Shown: positions 11,462 through 35,100, counted from the stretch's first letter. The stretch is DNA of 64,000 nucleotides from Desmodesmus armatus (GCA_007449985.2 VIIQ02000579.1:1-64000), one strand, 5' to 3'. The notes: generated from the letters alone by a model not told the origin. Numbers and translations are program-made.

Positions 11462-14400
11462 TCACTTGCTGTTCTTGGCATGGAAGTCCTTCATAAAGTC
11501 TGTGAGGGTCTGCACTCCTTCCAAGGGCATGGCGTTGTAGATGGAGGCGCGCATGCCACCCACACTGCGGTGACCCTTCAGCTCCAACAGCTTGGCAGCA
11601 GTGGCCTCTGCACGGTGTATGGCAGCAGTGGGGGGTGAAGGGGTGGCGGTGTGTTAAGCAGAGAGGAAACAAGTATAGCCAGCATGCAGGCAACATATCA
11701 GTCACATGTGTGTGATAATGGTGGCGGGGTGGGGTGGGGGGGGGGGGGTGTTCGACATAGACAGCAAGGCAATTCACACAGCTGCGGCCTGCATACTGGT
11801 GGCAGCAGTGGAATCTACAGGCGAATGAAAAAGCGGAGACAGAGTTGCGCTGCAGCAAAGCGAAATACACAGCACAGCACACCCACGTCCCTACTTACCC
11901 CGGACCACTACACCAACCCTGCCTGCCAAGCACCCCCCCTCCTACCTGCGATGAATGCCTTCTCCAGGTCTGCAATCGCCCCCCCCCCCCCAGACACCCC
12001 CCTGTCAACCACGCAACACTCCTCAACCACCCAATCAAACACTGGGTTTCGAGCCCCCCACCCACCCCCGCCTGCCGAGCAGCACCCACCCTCCACCCCC
12101 CTGTAAACCTACCTGCGATGAAAGCCTTCTCCAGGTCTGCGTTGCTGGGGATGGTGAATGGCACGTTCATCTTGCTGCGCACAGACTCCTCAACAGGGCT
12201 GAAGTAGAAGCCGTTGCTGCCGCTGATGGTGTCATACAGCAGACCTGCCTTCACAGCATTGCGCTCCTGGGCGCCTGCAAACAGCAGCAGCAGCAGCAGC
12301 AGCAGGGGCAGGGCGAGCGGAATGCAATGTTTGGAAACGGTGCCAAACAGGTGCCATTGTCAAGGCTTGGACACAAGACAGACGCAGCGTACGTTGACAA
12401 GTCTGATGGGTGACTAGAAGGCGCTGAAGAGGGGTTTTGACTGAAGTTAGATGGTTGCGATGCCAGATCACTGCAGCATATCGATGTAATACAACCAAGA
12501 CACCAAGCTAGCGCCAGATGGCGCAGCAGATCAACCCCCACACCTGCCAGGCCTCCCAGCTTGAGCAGGTGCTTGAAGACGAGGCCGCAGATGTAGATGG
12601 GCCAGCAGGGAGGGGTGTTGTACATGGAGCCGTTCTCAGCAGCAATGTTGTAGTTCAGCATGGTGGGGCAACTGGGCCTGCAGGACACATAGCACAGCAC
12701 AGCACGCCACAGCACAGCACGGATGGCAACATCAATGATCAGAGCACCCTGCATGGAACCATTGTCAGCAGCAATGTTGTGGTTCAGCATGGTGAGACAG
12801 CTGGGCCTGCACGCCATAGCACAGCACGCCACAGCACAGCACAGCACGGATGGCAGACATGTTGATGATTGATGACATCTTGTGCCCATTGCCAAACATG
12901 TATACCTCAACTCTAACGATCTCAAACCACAGAGGCGCGCGAACCCCCCCCCCCCAAAACCCCTCAAAAGTCTTACAGGAAGCGTGGCGGAACATCTGCA
13001 CTGCAGTCATACAATCTCACCAGGCCCGTGAGTGACGGCAAAGTTCATCAGCGCAATGTACTTCGCCCTCAATCACAGGCTTGGTGGGATTTTACAAGAG
13101 CAGTGCAAATGTAGCCACGTCTCCTGCAGATCACCCTCACTGCTGATAATCAGCACTTCAGGCAACACAGTCAACACACCAGGCCGCCTTGCACAAAATA
13201 CAGATTCCATCGCTCCCTCACCCCCGCCCCACACCACCAGCCACCCGCCGCACCTGGCCGTGCCTAGCAGATCTTCCCCCACAATGGCAATCATTACACC
13301 GGTTACACCGGATGGCCCCACATTTTCTGAGCACCAGCATAGATCATGCCGTACTTTGACACGTCCACTGGCTTTGACAGGGAGTTTGAAAGCATGTCGG
13401 CGATCAGGGACACCCCAACACAACTAATCAACCCTCATACCGCGCACCCCACACCGCCAGAGCCCCCCCCCCCCCCCCCGTGCACCCCCACGCCACCAGA
13501 CATCCAACACACCTGGCCTTGCCCAGCAGATCTTCCCGCACGATGGCAATCACCACGCCAGATGGGCCAATGTTCTTCTGTGCGCCGGCATAAATCATGC
13601 CGTACTTAGACACATCCACTGGCTTTGACAGGAAGTTGGAGGACATGTCGGCGATCAGGGGCACGTCTCCGACATCAGGGGGGGACTGGAACTCAACTCC
13701 TGCGGTGTTAAAAGTGTCAACAGAGCAGTGTCAACAAATGCCTGCTGCCTTTTATATGTGTGGCCTTGCGAACAGCACCACACAACTATGCTCAAACAGA
13801 TGCACGGGAGCGACAACACGATGCGCGGCAGCAGCAGGCACATGCAGCGCTGCTATCAGTGTATGTTGCACATGAAGCCGAGACGAACGTTCATTCGATG
13901 ACGAACAGGGCAGGGTGCAGAGCAGCCAGGCAACAGAACTTTCAGGAAGCGAAACCCTGTTCAAACACAACACGAAGGAGGTAGTGCCTAGATGCGCCTG
14001 CACCACAACCCCTCGCCACCCACACAAATCACACTCCCCCCCCCCACCGTGGTAACCCCCCCGCATACGGTGCTGTGCTGTGCTCACCTCCGATGGTCTC
14101 GTTGTCGCAGTAGTGGACGTACTTTGCATCGGGGCTGAGCTTCCAGCTGTCACGTGCTGGCACACTCTTGTTGTCACCCTTGGCCACAAGGTTGGCGGTC
14201 AGGCCAAACTTGGCTGCAGGCGAGAGCAGCACACGCACAGAAGGTAAGCACAGGGATTGAAACGCATGCAGACAGTGGCCACTAAGTTGGCATTCAGGCC
14301 AAACTTAGCTGCAGGTGGGAGCAGCACACAGTGCACACAGGAGTGGAGATGCACGCACACAGAGAAAGAGAAGCTCTGATGAAACTGCTAGTAGCCCGGT

Positions 14401-16137
14401 GATATTTGTGGACACAAGCTGGCGCCACCCATCCCTTCAAAGCTGGGAAAACTGACGACTGCTGCCTGAAAGGCTGCTGCTGAGCTGGAAGAGCATGGTC
14501 GATTTGTCACTGTACACAAGATTGATCCCGCCTCCTCTTGCATCCATAAAGACATGCTGTATTCACAAACCCCCCAACCCTACTGAACCCTGACATATAT
14601 GCAATGGTTGAAAGTCATGACAATGACAGTCTGCTGCTGTCCTGAAGAGCCCCCTTGGTGGGGGGACTATCCCAAAAGAACCAATGACTAGCAAGATCAT
14701 GCTCATGGTCTGTTATGTCTGCCTGACACCACACTGTGGTGGCGACTGACTGATTTGAGGGTGGCTCAAGGCACCAACTAATCTTGTTGCACTGTTGTTG
14801 CACCAACCCCCACCCACCTGCCTCCTCGTAAGCCTTCTTGCTCCATGCGCCAGTAACAATGTAGTCAACAGTGTCACCTGAGGGGCGCATGAGTACAAAC
14901 AACACAGGAAACAACTCAGAAGAGCACAGGACATGCCCCCCCCCCACACATTTCATGTATGCACACACATGAGTGCTCCATTAGCCAGATCTGCTTGAAG
15001 AGAGGAGACAGCACCCTTTGATGCGTCAGAATTACAGCCAAACAGATGCTGTGTTTGACGAAACACCGCCCCTCCCCACCCTCGCACCTTGCCCTCTCCT
15101 CCCAACGTTCCCTACAGATCCCCCCCCCCCAACCTACCCACTGGATGTTCACCCTCGTGTGTCATGATCAAAAGAGAAGCACACAGCAGTGCTGGCAGCA
15201 ACATGTCCTGCTGGTCTATGCTGAGGCAGCCTTGAATGTGTGAAAGTATTCAGGGACTGGAGCAGGCACTGAATATCTTCACATAACCAAAGCTGCCTCA
15301 GCACACACCAGCAAGACACGCCGCTGCCTGCACTGCTATGTCACACCTTCGCTCAAACACCATCAAGACAAGCCGCTGCCAGCACTGCTGTGCCACACCT
15401 CCCAACAACTCTGCACACAAAACAGACCAACAGCAACCCCCTGACCTCACCCGCCTGCCCCACTGACACCCCTGATAGCAGGGTCGCCAGGAGGCTGCTG
15501 TGTGTGGGGAGAGGGGCGGGCATGGTTTGCTGTGATATGAGGGGATGTTAGGGTGGTTGGGGGGTGGAAGGTAGTAAGGAGGTGTGTGAAGTTGAGTGGG
15601 ATGGCTGCAAACCGTGGCACAGCACTACCCCCCCCCCCCCAACCACCGAACCCCAATCACCACAACACACCATCACCCCCCCCCCCTGTGTGAAGTTGAG
15701 TGGGATGGCTGCAAACTGGGTAGAGGCGCCACCCTGCACAAACAGGACCTTGTAGTTGGCTGCCCACTGCCGCTGACCCACCCCTTCCGTGCCCTCACCC
15801 CCCCCCCCCTACTTTTGACACCGCACGTCGTCACTGCCCCCCCCCCCCCAGCACAAACACAACAAACACACTCACCCTCCTGTGTGAAGTTGAGTGGGAT
15901 GGCTGCAAACTGGGTAGAGGCACCACCCTGCACAAACAGCACCTTGTAGTTGTCTGGGATGCTGAGCAGCTGCCTCAGGTCTGCCTCTGCTGCCTTGATG
16001 ATGCCGTCAAAGGCCTTGCTGCGATGACTCATCTCCATGACAGACATGCCGCTGCCGTTGAAGTTGAGGCAGTCAGACTGGGCCTGCTGCAAAACCTCCA
16101 GGGGGAGGATGGCAGGACCTGCAGAGAAGTTGTACAC
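11462..16137 (-). CDS. PSAT: Phosphoserine aminotransferase
   Basis: Converts 3-phosphohydroxypyruvate and glutamate to phosphoserine (PLP, class V aminotransferase). Seven exons join in phase: 16137-15876, 14877-14818, 14213-14088, 13699-13513, 12677-12544, 12274-12113, 11607-11462 (TGA), giving 358 aa, the usual SerC length. Landmarks in order: [77 protein letters not shown], the PLP-lysine motif [12 protein letters not shown] (K near residue 190 of this part), [13 protein letters not shown] and [18 protein letters not shown]. No frame breaks. The exon carrying the start codon and presumed plastid transit peptide was not fixed; it should lie between about 16260 and 16750 because the acceptor before VYNF is clear. 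It is divergent from ClpR. The upstream pathway enzyme of PSP is thus encoded about 8 kb away on the same strand. Confidence 0.93.
11941..15760 (-). repeat. Five sets of exon-edge copies within PSAT introns
   Basis: Copies seen: the donor edge [10 protein letters not shown] at 11941-11990 (main copy ends 12113); the acceptor edge [12 protein letters not shown] at 12740-12800 (main 12677); a degraded copy of most of the PLP-lysine exon at 13265-13410 (reads [17 protein letters not shown]); the acceptor edge AAKFGLNAN at 14280-14320 (main 14213); the donor edge [12 protein letters not shown].. (antisense of [10 protein letters not shown]) at 15580-15620 and 15688-15760 (main ends 15876). Each copy lies in the intron that adjoins its source edge. 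Confidence 0.75.
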
Positions 16138-17453
16138 CTGGGGAAGGGAGCGCAGGGGAAGGAGTAGGGAGGACGACAGGGGCACAGGGCAACAGGAAGG
16201 GGTCATGTGAGCAGCCGTGCGTGGGAGCTGGGGTGCTAGCAGCTGCGTTGCTTTGGATCATTTGTATATGGCAGTTCTGCCGGCCGCACAGTGCTGCTGG
16301 GGGTCACAGCAACAGCCAGAAAGCCCAGCCTGCTTGCTGCGTGTGCATGAGGCAGGTTTATTTCTGTCAAAGCGTATGGCATGCTGCAGGAGCAGGCAGG
16401 AGCCTGAAACGTGGCTGCGACACCATCTGATCAGTAGGGGCTGATAGCTGCATAACGGCTGTCGCAGCTCCCGGCAGCATCTGGGACGCTGCATGACCGA
16501 TCATAGTTTCCACCCGACACCACTGCTCACCCTGCCGTGCTGCATGGTGTTTGTCTGCTGTTGCTTGCTGGCTGGAACGGGTGCGGCGATGGCGAGAGTT
16601 TTGCACTGCCTCCTCACAAAAACGGGCTTTTGCTGTGCACAGCAACGTTGAGACAGGGCCTTTGCTTGCATCAGTCAGCCAGCAACAAAGAACAAACAGT
16701 GACGCGTGACAGTTTGCTGCGGGTGCACGGTTCAAGAGCAGCAACCACTCTCAAAAAACATGGAATGCGGAAATAGTCCGCTGATCGCCAGCGTGGGCTC
16801 TGTTCTGGCCTGTGCTCGCATAGACGTGACACGTGAGTTAGTAACATGCATAAGCGTAATGAAACCAACGAAACGGCCTTAAATGCACAGCAGTGAAAAT
16901 CATTTACTCAAACATTATACCTGGGACCTTTGTTCGACCGTCATGGCCTGACAAAGTGAATTTGTGCGCCAGCCTGTCAGCCTTGCTGCCAACGAATGCT
17001 GTGCAGCGTGTTCCAGTCCGAGAATGCAGTAAATAAGCTGTTAAAACTTCCATATACAACGTTGTACCTGAACAATCACTCTGAGAAGCCCACATCATCA
17101 CCCTAAAGCTGCTGCACAGTGCTTGTGCTTGGGGCCAGGCCACTAAAGCAGTCAACGGTGCACAGCTTCATGGTGTGTAGCAAGCTATGGAAACAACACA
17201 AGCACGCAAGGTGTACATCTATCCGTCTCTCAAGTTGTTCAAACCACACAACTGACAAGTTTAGTCAACAGTGATGTGCTGATCGGCTAAACGCCACAGG
17301 AGTATTTGTTGACTTGGATGATAGTTAGCTGCACCCTCTGTGACCCTCCCAAGGTCGTCGTGACCAACTCAACTCAACGCACACGATCTGGGCAACACAT
17401 TCGCCAAACCACCCGTTCGTCCCGTGCTCATAGGCTAAACGTAGCCATTGTGC
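16138..17453. promoter_or_regulatory. Divergent intergenic region, PSAT and ClpR
   Basis: Separates the minus-strand PSAT from the plus-strand ClpR and must hold both 5' ends. It probably also contains PSAT's first exon (a minus-strand open frame around 16744-16367 is a possible source of the transit peptide). No TATA-like or other box was clear enough to place. Confidence 0.4.
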
Positions 17454-26061
<8,608 letters not shown>

Positions 26062-29000
26062 TGGAGAGGTAGTTCAGAAGATCAAGTTATATGTAGCACC
26101 TCAGCAGCCAATGCAGCAGGCAGGTGCTCTGTCTCCCGTACCAATGGTGACTGTACAGCAGGCTGACAAGCATGCTGTAAGAGAGTCACTTGTGTCACTC
26201 TGGCTACACTTGCAGCAGTCGAGAGAGAGGATACCATGCAGCAGGCACTGTGTGACACAGGTGCTTCAACTGTGTTGCTTCCGCAGTACTGTTGGCAGCA
26301 AGGGCAGCAGGCAGGGGCTGTAATTACCGGGTCTTCCCGGGACCGCAGAGTACACACTGCTATCAGCAAGCTGGGTGTGTGTGGTGCTCTTGGTGAGACT
26401 TACAGCAGCTGTGTGCCGCAGTAGGCACAGACACTCCTGATGCTGGTAGTACATCAGAAGGGAGTGCTAGTGCCCCAGCAGAGGTGCTGTCCTAGTGTAT
26501 TGCTGGTGTCACAGCAACCAGTGTTACTGCAATCAGGGAGGGGGTGGGAGCAGCGGGTTCCTTGCAGGGGGTTGTTGTCGACATGGGCATCATGTAGTCG
26601 TTGTCATGTACAAAGGCTGTTGCTGCAAAGCAAACAAGCCGTGTTGGCTGGCACCAGGCAGAGTCTTGTTGGGTGTGTGACTAGGTCTGTACTGGCTGAA
26701 CTCTTCAGGCACCCGCAAACCCCGGACGCCAGCAGCAGGTTGCTTACTGCACCCACACTGTGTACATGCTGGTGATGTGTACAGAGCCAGCCGTCTGCCC
26801 ATGCAGTAAAGAAGTTGCCCTTACCCCAACACACACAGTTTTTGACTGGAATGCCTGCCTGAGTTGCACGTACAGCACATGCAGATCTTTGCAGAGCATT
26901 CCAGCTACAAGCTTGGCAAGAAAAACCACCAGACCGCACATGCTGTCGTGGTTGCCCGCGAGTTGTTACACATACATATAGCCCACAGGGGCGATCAGCT
27001 GGAGCATGTAAACCGCACACAGCTTCGGCAATGCCTTGCAGCAGCCTGAGGGCCACACATGCACTTGCTGCTGCAGCTCCGTCCTGCCGCATTGTTCCTA
27101 CGGCCGCACGCATGCACTTGGTGCTACGGCTGCACGCATGCATGCACTTGCTGCTACAGCCCCGTCCTTGCCACACACCACGCACCCTTTCACGTATGAG
27201 CCTCAACGCTGCCGCAGAAGGGGCACCCGAAGCTGATGCTGTCGCAAACGGTCTGTGCCGTCACAAACACACCCACACTCGCACTGTAAGACCGGCCTGT
27301 AACTTCTGATACCATCACGTGGTTAGAACACACACACCACACACAGCCCCCTCCCGTTGGTGTCATTGGGCCGTTTGCAACCACACAGCAGGAGCACCAG
27401 CATGACCGCCAGCTGTAGGGCACTTTTGCAGGGCCCTTGAGCACTTGCACAAAGCTTCTGCACTCAGACAAGCACAGGGCCTTGCTGCGCACGCAGTAAG
27501 CGCCAGCACAAATCAAGTGCAGCCACACCAACATGCCATATCTACCCACCCCATGCGGCGGGTTGATGTCTGAAGCGCATGAATTGGACGAGGTGTGATG
27601 CTCCCATTCCTCATACCTCAGCTAGGCTAGGGTGCAGCGCTAGCAAGGGCGCAGTGCAAGCTAGGGTGCAGCACTAGCTGCAGCTGCATGGAGGTGAACG
27701 TGCATGCAGGGTGTCACAACAGCAACCACACAGCAGCTGCAATGATACAGCTCTCCACATGCACACCATGAATGCCAATGCTCAAGACCCCTGCACGACG
27801 CATGGGGATCCTCTGGCTAGGCAAGCTAGACCTGAGATGGGCTCAGGCATAACTGGGGCAGCGCCGGATAGCGCGCCGGTCCAAGTTGTGCAGATAGATT
27901 TGGCTGCAACCATATCTCAGCAGCCACGGGTAGGGGCCCAAACAGACCTGGCAAAGCCTGACAGTACCTAAAAATATGTATCCTTCTTCTTTCAGGTATG
28001 CAACTGCCTGGCGGACGTCTGCCTGCCTGCCTAGTTTCGAATGGCGTGTGGACCCACGTGACCCAAACCGGCTGCTGGCCAAACCATGATGCAGCCCTGG
28101 GCTAAGCTCGAGGCACGCCACCTGCACATGCACTAGTTTGGTCAGTGGCGCTCGGCCGCGGCAAACTCGAACACAGAGTAGACCATCAGCGATGCAACAG
28201 CAGCAACCACACCAACCATCACCATCACCCCGCCCCACCCACATCACACCACCTACGAACGCACGCACCCAGCACCACACCACACAGAGGGCACACAAGC
28301 TTCACACACAAATGCACAGCCTTCTGATGGTGGTGCGCATTCGCCTGGCGGTGCAAAAAAAGCCCTGCCTAGCCATCGGCTAGTGCTTACGCCCTCCGGC
28401 AAGGGCGTCGCCCAGGCCTTCGGCAAGAATCTTGTACCAGCAGCAGGTGTGGGATGCCACGGCCAAGATGCCCCGCTGATACACGGTCACAAGGCAACAC
28501 ACAAGCGCACCATCCTTGTAGGACGGATCCGAGTGCGCATTCATGAGTACGCATGCACTCCCTCTGCTGAAACACACAGGCACATGCTGCCTAGAACAGA
28601 AGGTCAAGGTCAACAGCGCTGTCAAGCCACACCTCAGTGCCATCCTAATCCAGTGTTTGTGGGATTCGGCCAGCACAGTACTGAACCATCCGCCCTGCCC
28701 CGTCATATAACAAACCTGTACTCTGGTCATGTCCCCCTCCCAACCCCTTCACCCGCCCGTCAAAAAAGTCAACAGTCAGACACCCTCTGCAACCCCACCC
28801 GCCCATGATAAGCCACGGAGTCCAAGCCAGCGTGTCACACAAGCCACACCAGCACACGAAACGAGGATCACGCAGCTGCCGTTGTGCCACAAACCACACC
28901 ACCGGCCCGGGAGGGCAACGCACCCCACGCTGCTGCTCGCACACACTACACCAGCCCAAGACCACCAATAACAACGCCGCTGCACGCATGCTGCTGCCTT

Positions 29001-29104
29001 GGAACATGGGCTCCCCCCTTGCTGCTGCTGCTGCGTTCTCAGACATCGCTATGGGGGACCGACCAGCATCACACACACCACACCACCAGTGGCGCCAACA
29101 CTTC
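26062..29104. other. Convergent intergenic region between ClpR and LCB2
   Basis: Holds the 3' ends of both genes. TGTAA, the usual chlorophyte polyadenylation signal, occurs at 26175, about 115 nt after the ClpR stop, and is a candidate. The region 27050-27170 has short GCATGCACTTG(G/C)TGCTAC repeats. No gene, RNA or element could be supported; several 80-150-codon open frames have no recognisable domain. Confidence 0.45.
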
Positions 29105-32100
29105 TCACGCTGCTGCAGTCACCATGGGCTTGGCCTTGCGGTAGTGCTGCTTGCCTGCTGCTGCCTTGATGGTGTCTGTGTCAGTGCTGCCGCTGTCGCT
29201 GCCACCAAACAGAGCCTGCCACAGGGTCCCCTTGCCTGACCCTGCCTTGCCCTCGCCCTGCCTGATCTTGGCGTAAGCATCCGCTGTGTTGGGGGTGTCT
29301 GCGGGACAAGGAGGCAGGCACGCAGGCAGGGCAGCATCGAGTCAACACGGGCGCACACGCAGCCAGTGGGTATCACCTGTGAACACTACAAGCAGAGCCG
29401 CCGACCCAGCTGCAGCCCCGGCCTGACAAGAGACAGGGACAGTTACGCCTGCTGCCGCCTGCTCCCTCGCATGTGTAAACACGTGCTTGATGGCTCCCTC
29501 ACCAGTGGAAAACAACAATGGGAGTGACTGAGGGTAGTTTCCTGCCTTTCCCTGACCTGCTGTGAGGTCCTGGTAGCTTGGTGTTCACATCTTGAGGCCA
29601 CAAGTATGTGATGTCACACAATTGTGCCCTCCCCGGCCGCCTGCTTCTCACCTGCTGTGCGGTCCTGGTAGCTAGGTGGCCACAGCATGAGGCGCAGCCA
29701 GTTCCAGGGCCAGGGCAGGCCCCCTGCGTTGTAGTTGAGCGCAAGCTTGGTGCAGATGTCATGGATAACCTGATGGCAACAACAGCAGCAGCAGCAGCAT
29801 ATCGCACCCACAACAAGTGAGACTATGCGGAGGTGTCCACTTGGGAGGCAATGCTAGCTTTGCACCATTTGGGCAAAAACCACCGAGACAGTAAATCCAG
29901 TAAGTGCCAAGGGTGGGAAATCTAGTAAGTGCCAAGGTCACATCGTGTTGGGTGGATGGGCTTTGTGCCTCGCCCAGCGCTGAACCCTCTGCATGGCACT
30001 TACCAGCGGAGGGCTTGGCAATACACTAATTTGTGCCACACAGCTTCACCACCTGCACCACACCTACCCACCTCACCCCACCCACGACATGTTTTTGCCC
30101 GTGCCCCCACCTCGAGTGCGTGGTCCAGGCCCCTCCCTGAAGGCTGACATCTCAGCTTGCTCTAGCCCAGTCAAGACACGAGCAGCCCCGTACAACCCCA
30201 CCCTTCACAAAACACAGCCACAGCCCAGCAGTGAAAGTATCCACTTGTAACACCCCCCCCCAAACAAGCCCCCAGCCCCCCCACCACCCACCTCCAGTGC
30301 ATAGTCCAGGTCCTCCCTGCTGTGGCTGGCACTGATGCACACACGGCAGCGGGACATCAGCAGCGCTGTGGCAGGGAAGCCCACCACCACCATTGCAATG
30401 TGCCGCTGCAGGACACACAGCACAGCACAGCACGGCACAGCACAGCACAGTGAGGGACTGCGGGACACACAGCACAGCTGCATGCAGGGCACACTGGCTG
30501 AATGCACTGCCTGTGTCTACACACCGAACATCACACATACTGGCGTTTTTCACCCTACACGCACACCCAAAAAGGCCTGCAAAACCTGTCAAAGCCATCC
30601 CTGACACGTTTCAAGCACAAGCACAACACCGCAACTCCTGCTGTTACTGTCGTCAATAACTGTTACTAACATAACTGTTACTAACAACACCCCCCCCCTC
30701 ACCTCGAGGCACCTCCTGCTGATGCCGCTGATGTAGCAGAGGTGGTAGACCATGATGGGCATCACGGGGGAGTCCCAGTCGCCCAGCACGTGCAGGCCCA
30801 GCTGCTGCAGACGCGCCCTGAAGTAGTTGGCGTTGTCGTGAAGCTGCTTGATCTTGCGCGCACCACGGTCCGTGCCGTCGTCACCCTGCACACATAAGCA
30901 GAACAGCACGAGTATATTGATGATGAAAATGCAAGATTTATGATTGATCTTTGCGCGCACCACGGTCCGTGCTGTCGTCACCCTGCGCACATGTGCGGTG
31001 AGAGGTGTGAGTAGTGCTACCATTTGAGACGACACAGGCTTGGTACTGTTGTGGTTCTGCACACACACCTGCCACATATCAGACTGTCAGATATCGATCC
31101 TGCCACGGTCTGCTGCGACCAACCTCCTTGTCTTTGCACAGTGAAGCGCCCCGACCACGTGCCAGATGCCCACCCCCAACACACACAAACAAGATTTGCA
31201 TTGTGATGTAACCCCCAGCTGCGTCGTACCCATGCTGGCTTGCCTGTATGAACGAATGCACCAGTTCCAACTCAGTTCAGATCTCAATTCAGATCCCAGA
31301 GAGAACATGCACGCACGCACGCGCACACACAATTGACATGCACGTCTGCTCTAAGGCTGGCGCAACTTAGGTGTCAACACTGGCTCGTCTTGTGGTTATA
31401 TGCACGCTTTCCGTCAACACACCTGCAGCAGCTTGATGGCGCTGATGATCTGCTGCATCACCCCAGGTGCCATGCTGGTGGCGTACAGGTGTGCCGGGCA
31501 GTGGCGGCGCAGGTACGTGACCAGCTGCTTAGAACCCGCGATGTAGCCGCCCGCCGACCCAAACGACTTGGTGAAGGTGCCTGCAGGACACAACGCGGAC
31601 GGCACACAGCATGGGTGTGTGAGCGAACAGAACATAGAACAACCAACCTCGATGATCCTGTCGACGTGTCTGTGCTTAGTGTGCATGCATGCATGCAGCA
31701 GGCAGCGCACTCCAGCAGGGTGCCTCGCCTGCACATGTATCCTCTATGCTGAAAACACACCACCACCACCACCACCACCACCACGCAAAGAAACAGAACA
31801 AAGGCTGGTCCCCCTCACCCATGAGCACGTCCACGTCGCGTGGGTCCACTCCCGCGTGCTCGCACAGGCCCTTGCCGTGTGCACCCATGCAGCCAATGCT
31901 GTGGGCCTCATCAAGGTACAGGTACGCCCTGAGCAGCAGCAGCAGCAGCAGTATATGCTACTAGGGCTATAGTATAATTCATAGCCCTACTTATAGCCTT
32001 ACAGCCCTGCCTGCAAACGTCTTGAACAGATTCATTGCACTAGGGGCAGCAAGCTGAACTGTGATGCCGGGAGAAAGAACCTTTTGAAATATAGCCATGC

Positions 32101-35100
32101 GGCTCTCCTCCACAGGTCTGTAGCCCATTCAAGCAGCATGGGAGTGGGGTGACTTTGACACACACCAACATGATCAAGAAGCTGCAGACGCAGTTTCATT
32201 GTGCGCCTGTCCCCTTGGCTCACATGTACTTCTTTTTCAGTCCCCCCCCCCAACCCTCAACCTATCAAGGTCGTTTGAGTCAGCTGAAAAGGTTTGAGAG
32301 GCTACCGCAAGGTCCAGGCCACAGGATGAGGCTAAGCAAAGTCCATGTGCTCACTTGTACTTCTTCTTGAGCTCCACCAGCTCCTTGAGCAGTGTGGTCT
32401 CACCCTCCATGGAGTAGATGCCCTCAACAATGATGATCACCTGGTGGATGGGTGTGTTTGAACACATGAGTTGTGTGTGAGGAGCCCCGGGGGGGGGGGG
32501 GGGGGTTGGGGCACACAAAGCAGGATGACATGACAGTTATGTATACATAATGCTACCCCGTGTGAGTTTCCCACAAGGTACACACCCACAAACCCACACG
32601 AGATCCTAAGTAGAGCTGCCATGTACACTTTCCAGAGGTATCATCCATGCAAATGAAACTGCGAGGTATCATCCATGCAAAAGTATCGTTACACCACTCC
32701 CCCTCCCTGACTCAGGCCCTTGCATCCCCTCACCTTCTTCCAGGGCCTGTGTGTGCGTGCCTGTCCCTCAGCGATGTGGAAGCGCAGCAGCTTCTCCAGG
32801 TGGGCCATGTCGTTGTGGCGGAACACCTTCACCACAGCACCACTGGACTTCACACCTGGGGGGACACAACAGCACACAGAATGGAGGTCAACATTGAATG
32901 AAGGAGTCAAGTGCCAGAGAGAGCTGTGCACATGCCATCATGTTGTGATCACACGCAGCTGCGGTCAGCCTCAGCACCACATGCCTTCACACTTGAGGTC
33001 ACGACAGCACACAGAATGGATGGGAAGGTTCAATGCGTTAGGTGCTGAAGGGAGCTGTGCGCATGCACCACTAAAATTTGACTGTGACTGATTTGCCGCC
33101 CAGACCCCCTTCCCCCATCCACACCTCGGTACCCACCCACCCACACACACACCCCAACCCACCCACCCCCTTCACCTGCCACAATGCTTGTGTGGTTGAG
33201 TGCGTCCGACATCACCAGCGTCCCTGGTCCTGCCAGTGCGGGGATGCAGGCGGCGTTGGTTGCGAAGCCCATGCCGAATGTGATGGAGTCCTCCTTGCCC
33301 AGGAAGTCGGCAACAAGCTCCTCAAGCTCACGGTGCTGGGGGGTGGTGCCTGCAGGATGACACACAGCGTGGGGGGGGGGGGGGTAGTCCTCAAATGTTT
33401 TTGTATGTTTACGGCAGCTGCATTGTACAGCAGAGGCATTGGGCTAAGCAAAGCTCCTCCAGCTCACAGTGCTGGGGGATGGTGCTTGCACGCAGGGGAC
33501 ACAGACAAGACATGTGCGCGTATGTGATGCATTACAAAGTGTGCATGTGAAGAGAACTTGGCACAGCATAGCTAAATACCCACACAGCAGCCAGAGGCTC
33601 GTAGGTGTACACGTGCCGCCAGCTCCACTATGCTGGCCCCACAGCAGCGCACCAATGGCTCCTGCCACAGAATGCTCTGTCAAGTGCACCGCCTGCCCTG
33701 CCAGACACACACCCCATCACCGCTGCATGTCTGCTGTTCGGGCCGCCCCTCCCCCCCCCCCCCCCCCCTGCCTGCAATCCAACCCACCCCTGCCTGCAAA
33801 ACCACAAACTGGAAGAACCAACCATTGGCAACTCACCTCCCTCTGTGCGTGCGCTGCATGTGGACATGCCCCAGTCCGCCAGCGTGTCCAGCACGCGGGG
33901 TGTGCAGTACTCATCAGCTGCTGCAAAGCCCAGGTAGTTGTAGGAGCCCAGGTTGAGGCAGCGGCGGGTGCGGCCAGTCACGGCAAGCTCAGTACGCATG
34001 CTGCAGGAGCAGGACAAAGGCAGCAGCAGCAGCAGGAGCACGGACAGCATCAGTCAGGAGTAACCAAACCTCAAGGGCTGAGGTTTTGAAACGGCGACGA
34101 ACCGCCACGGCGAGCTCTGTGCAGTGCGCATGCTGTGGGTAGACCGGAGGAGCAGGCAGCAGCAGCGTTGGTCAGGTGCTGCATGTGCACAGCACACAGA
34201 CAGTGAGCTGTCACAAGGGCGCAGGATACTCCAATGCAAGCAGCTTTTCCACGACATTAAGCCTGACAGTATGTGTACGTGGAACCCCCACCGACTGCTG
34301 AGTGTATTATTGAGTAACCCCAATTGCTGGTCTGGTGTATGTCTATATGCTGGCCGGCGGTCACAGCCAAGTGTTGGCGAGCAGCAGCGGCCGCAGCAAC
34401 TATGACGGCCAGGAGCAAGTGTTACTCCAGCACAAACTGCTGCAGCGGGACACCCTGTTGGCGGCACACACTAGGCAGCAGCGGCAGCAGCAGCAGCAGC
34501 ATGCCCGATGCGTGAACACTTCCCGGTGTCAGCGAAGTGTTTACGCATCTGGCATGCTGCTGCTGCTGCTGCCTGAACCCCAGTGAGCTGGGCCTGGCCT
34601 GACCAGAGGCCACTAAATGCACCGCCGCTGGCCACTGCCGCTGCCTGCAGCCCAACCAAGACCACTGATGTTTCCTGCATCCCACTGCCTCCTGCATCCC
34701 TGTGATGTTTCCTGCATCCCAACCGAGGCCTCTGCCAGCACATGACTCACGCTCTGCCGTTGATCTCTGTCCGCTCCATGACATCAATCCAAGCACCAGG
34801 TGCGCTGGCAATGGGCCGGTTGTAGCAATCCTGCAGGACACAACCAGCAGCACCATACACAGCATATCCTTGCTGCTGCATGCACCCCTCAGCACTCTGG
34901 CGCCCCACCCACTTCCTCTTGCAGCCGCTCCTGTGTGAGTAACCAACCACCAGGCATGTACTGGCTGCATACACTCGCTAGGCCCTCGCTGCTCAATCTG
35001 CCAACACCCCCCATATGCAGCCAGGCATGAGTGCTGGAGCGTGCTGGGCAGAACCAGGACGGGCGGCAGCAACGCTAGCAAGCATGCCGAGCATCGTGTA

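Noticed and set aside
13265..13410. A second PSAT active-site exon as an alternative exon
   Set aside because: It has lost the GAQKN lysine context and the frame shifts inside it, so it cannot encode a working segment.
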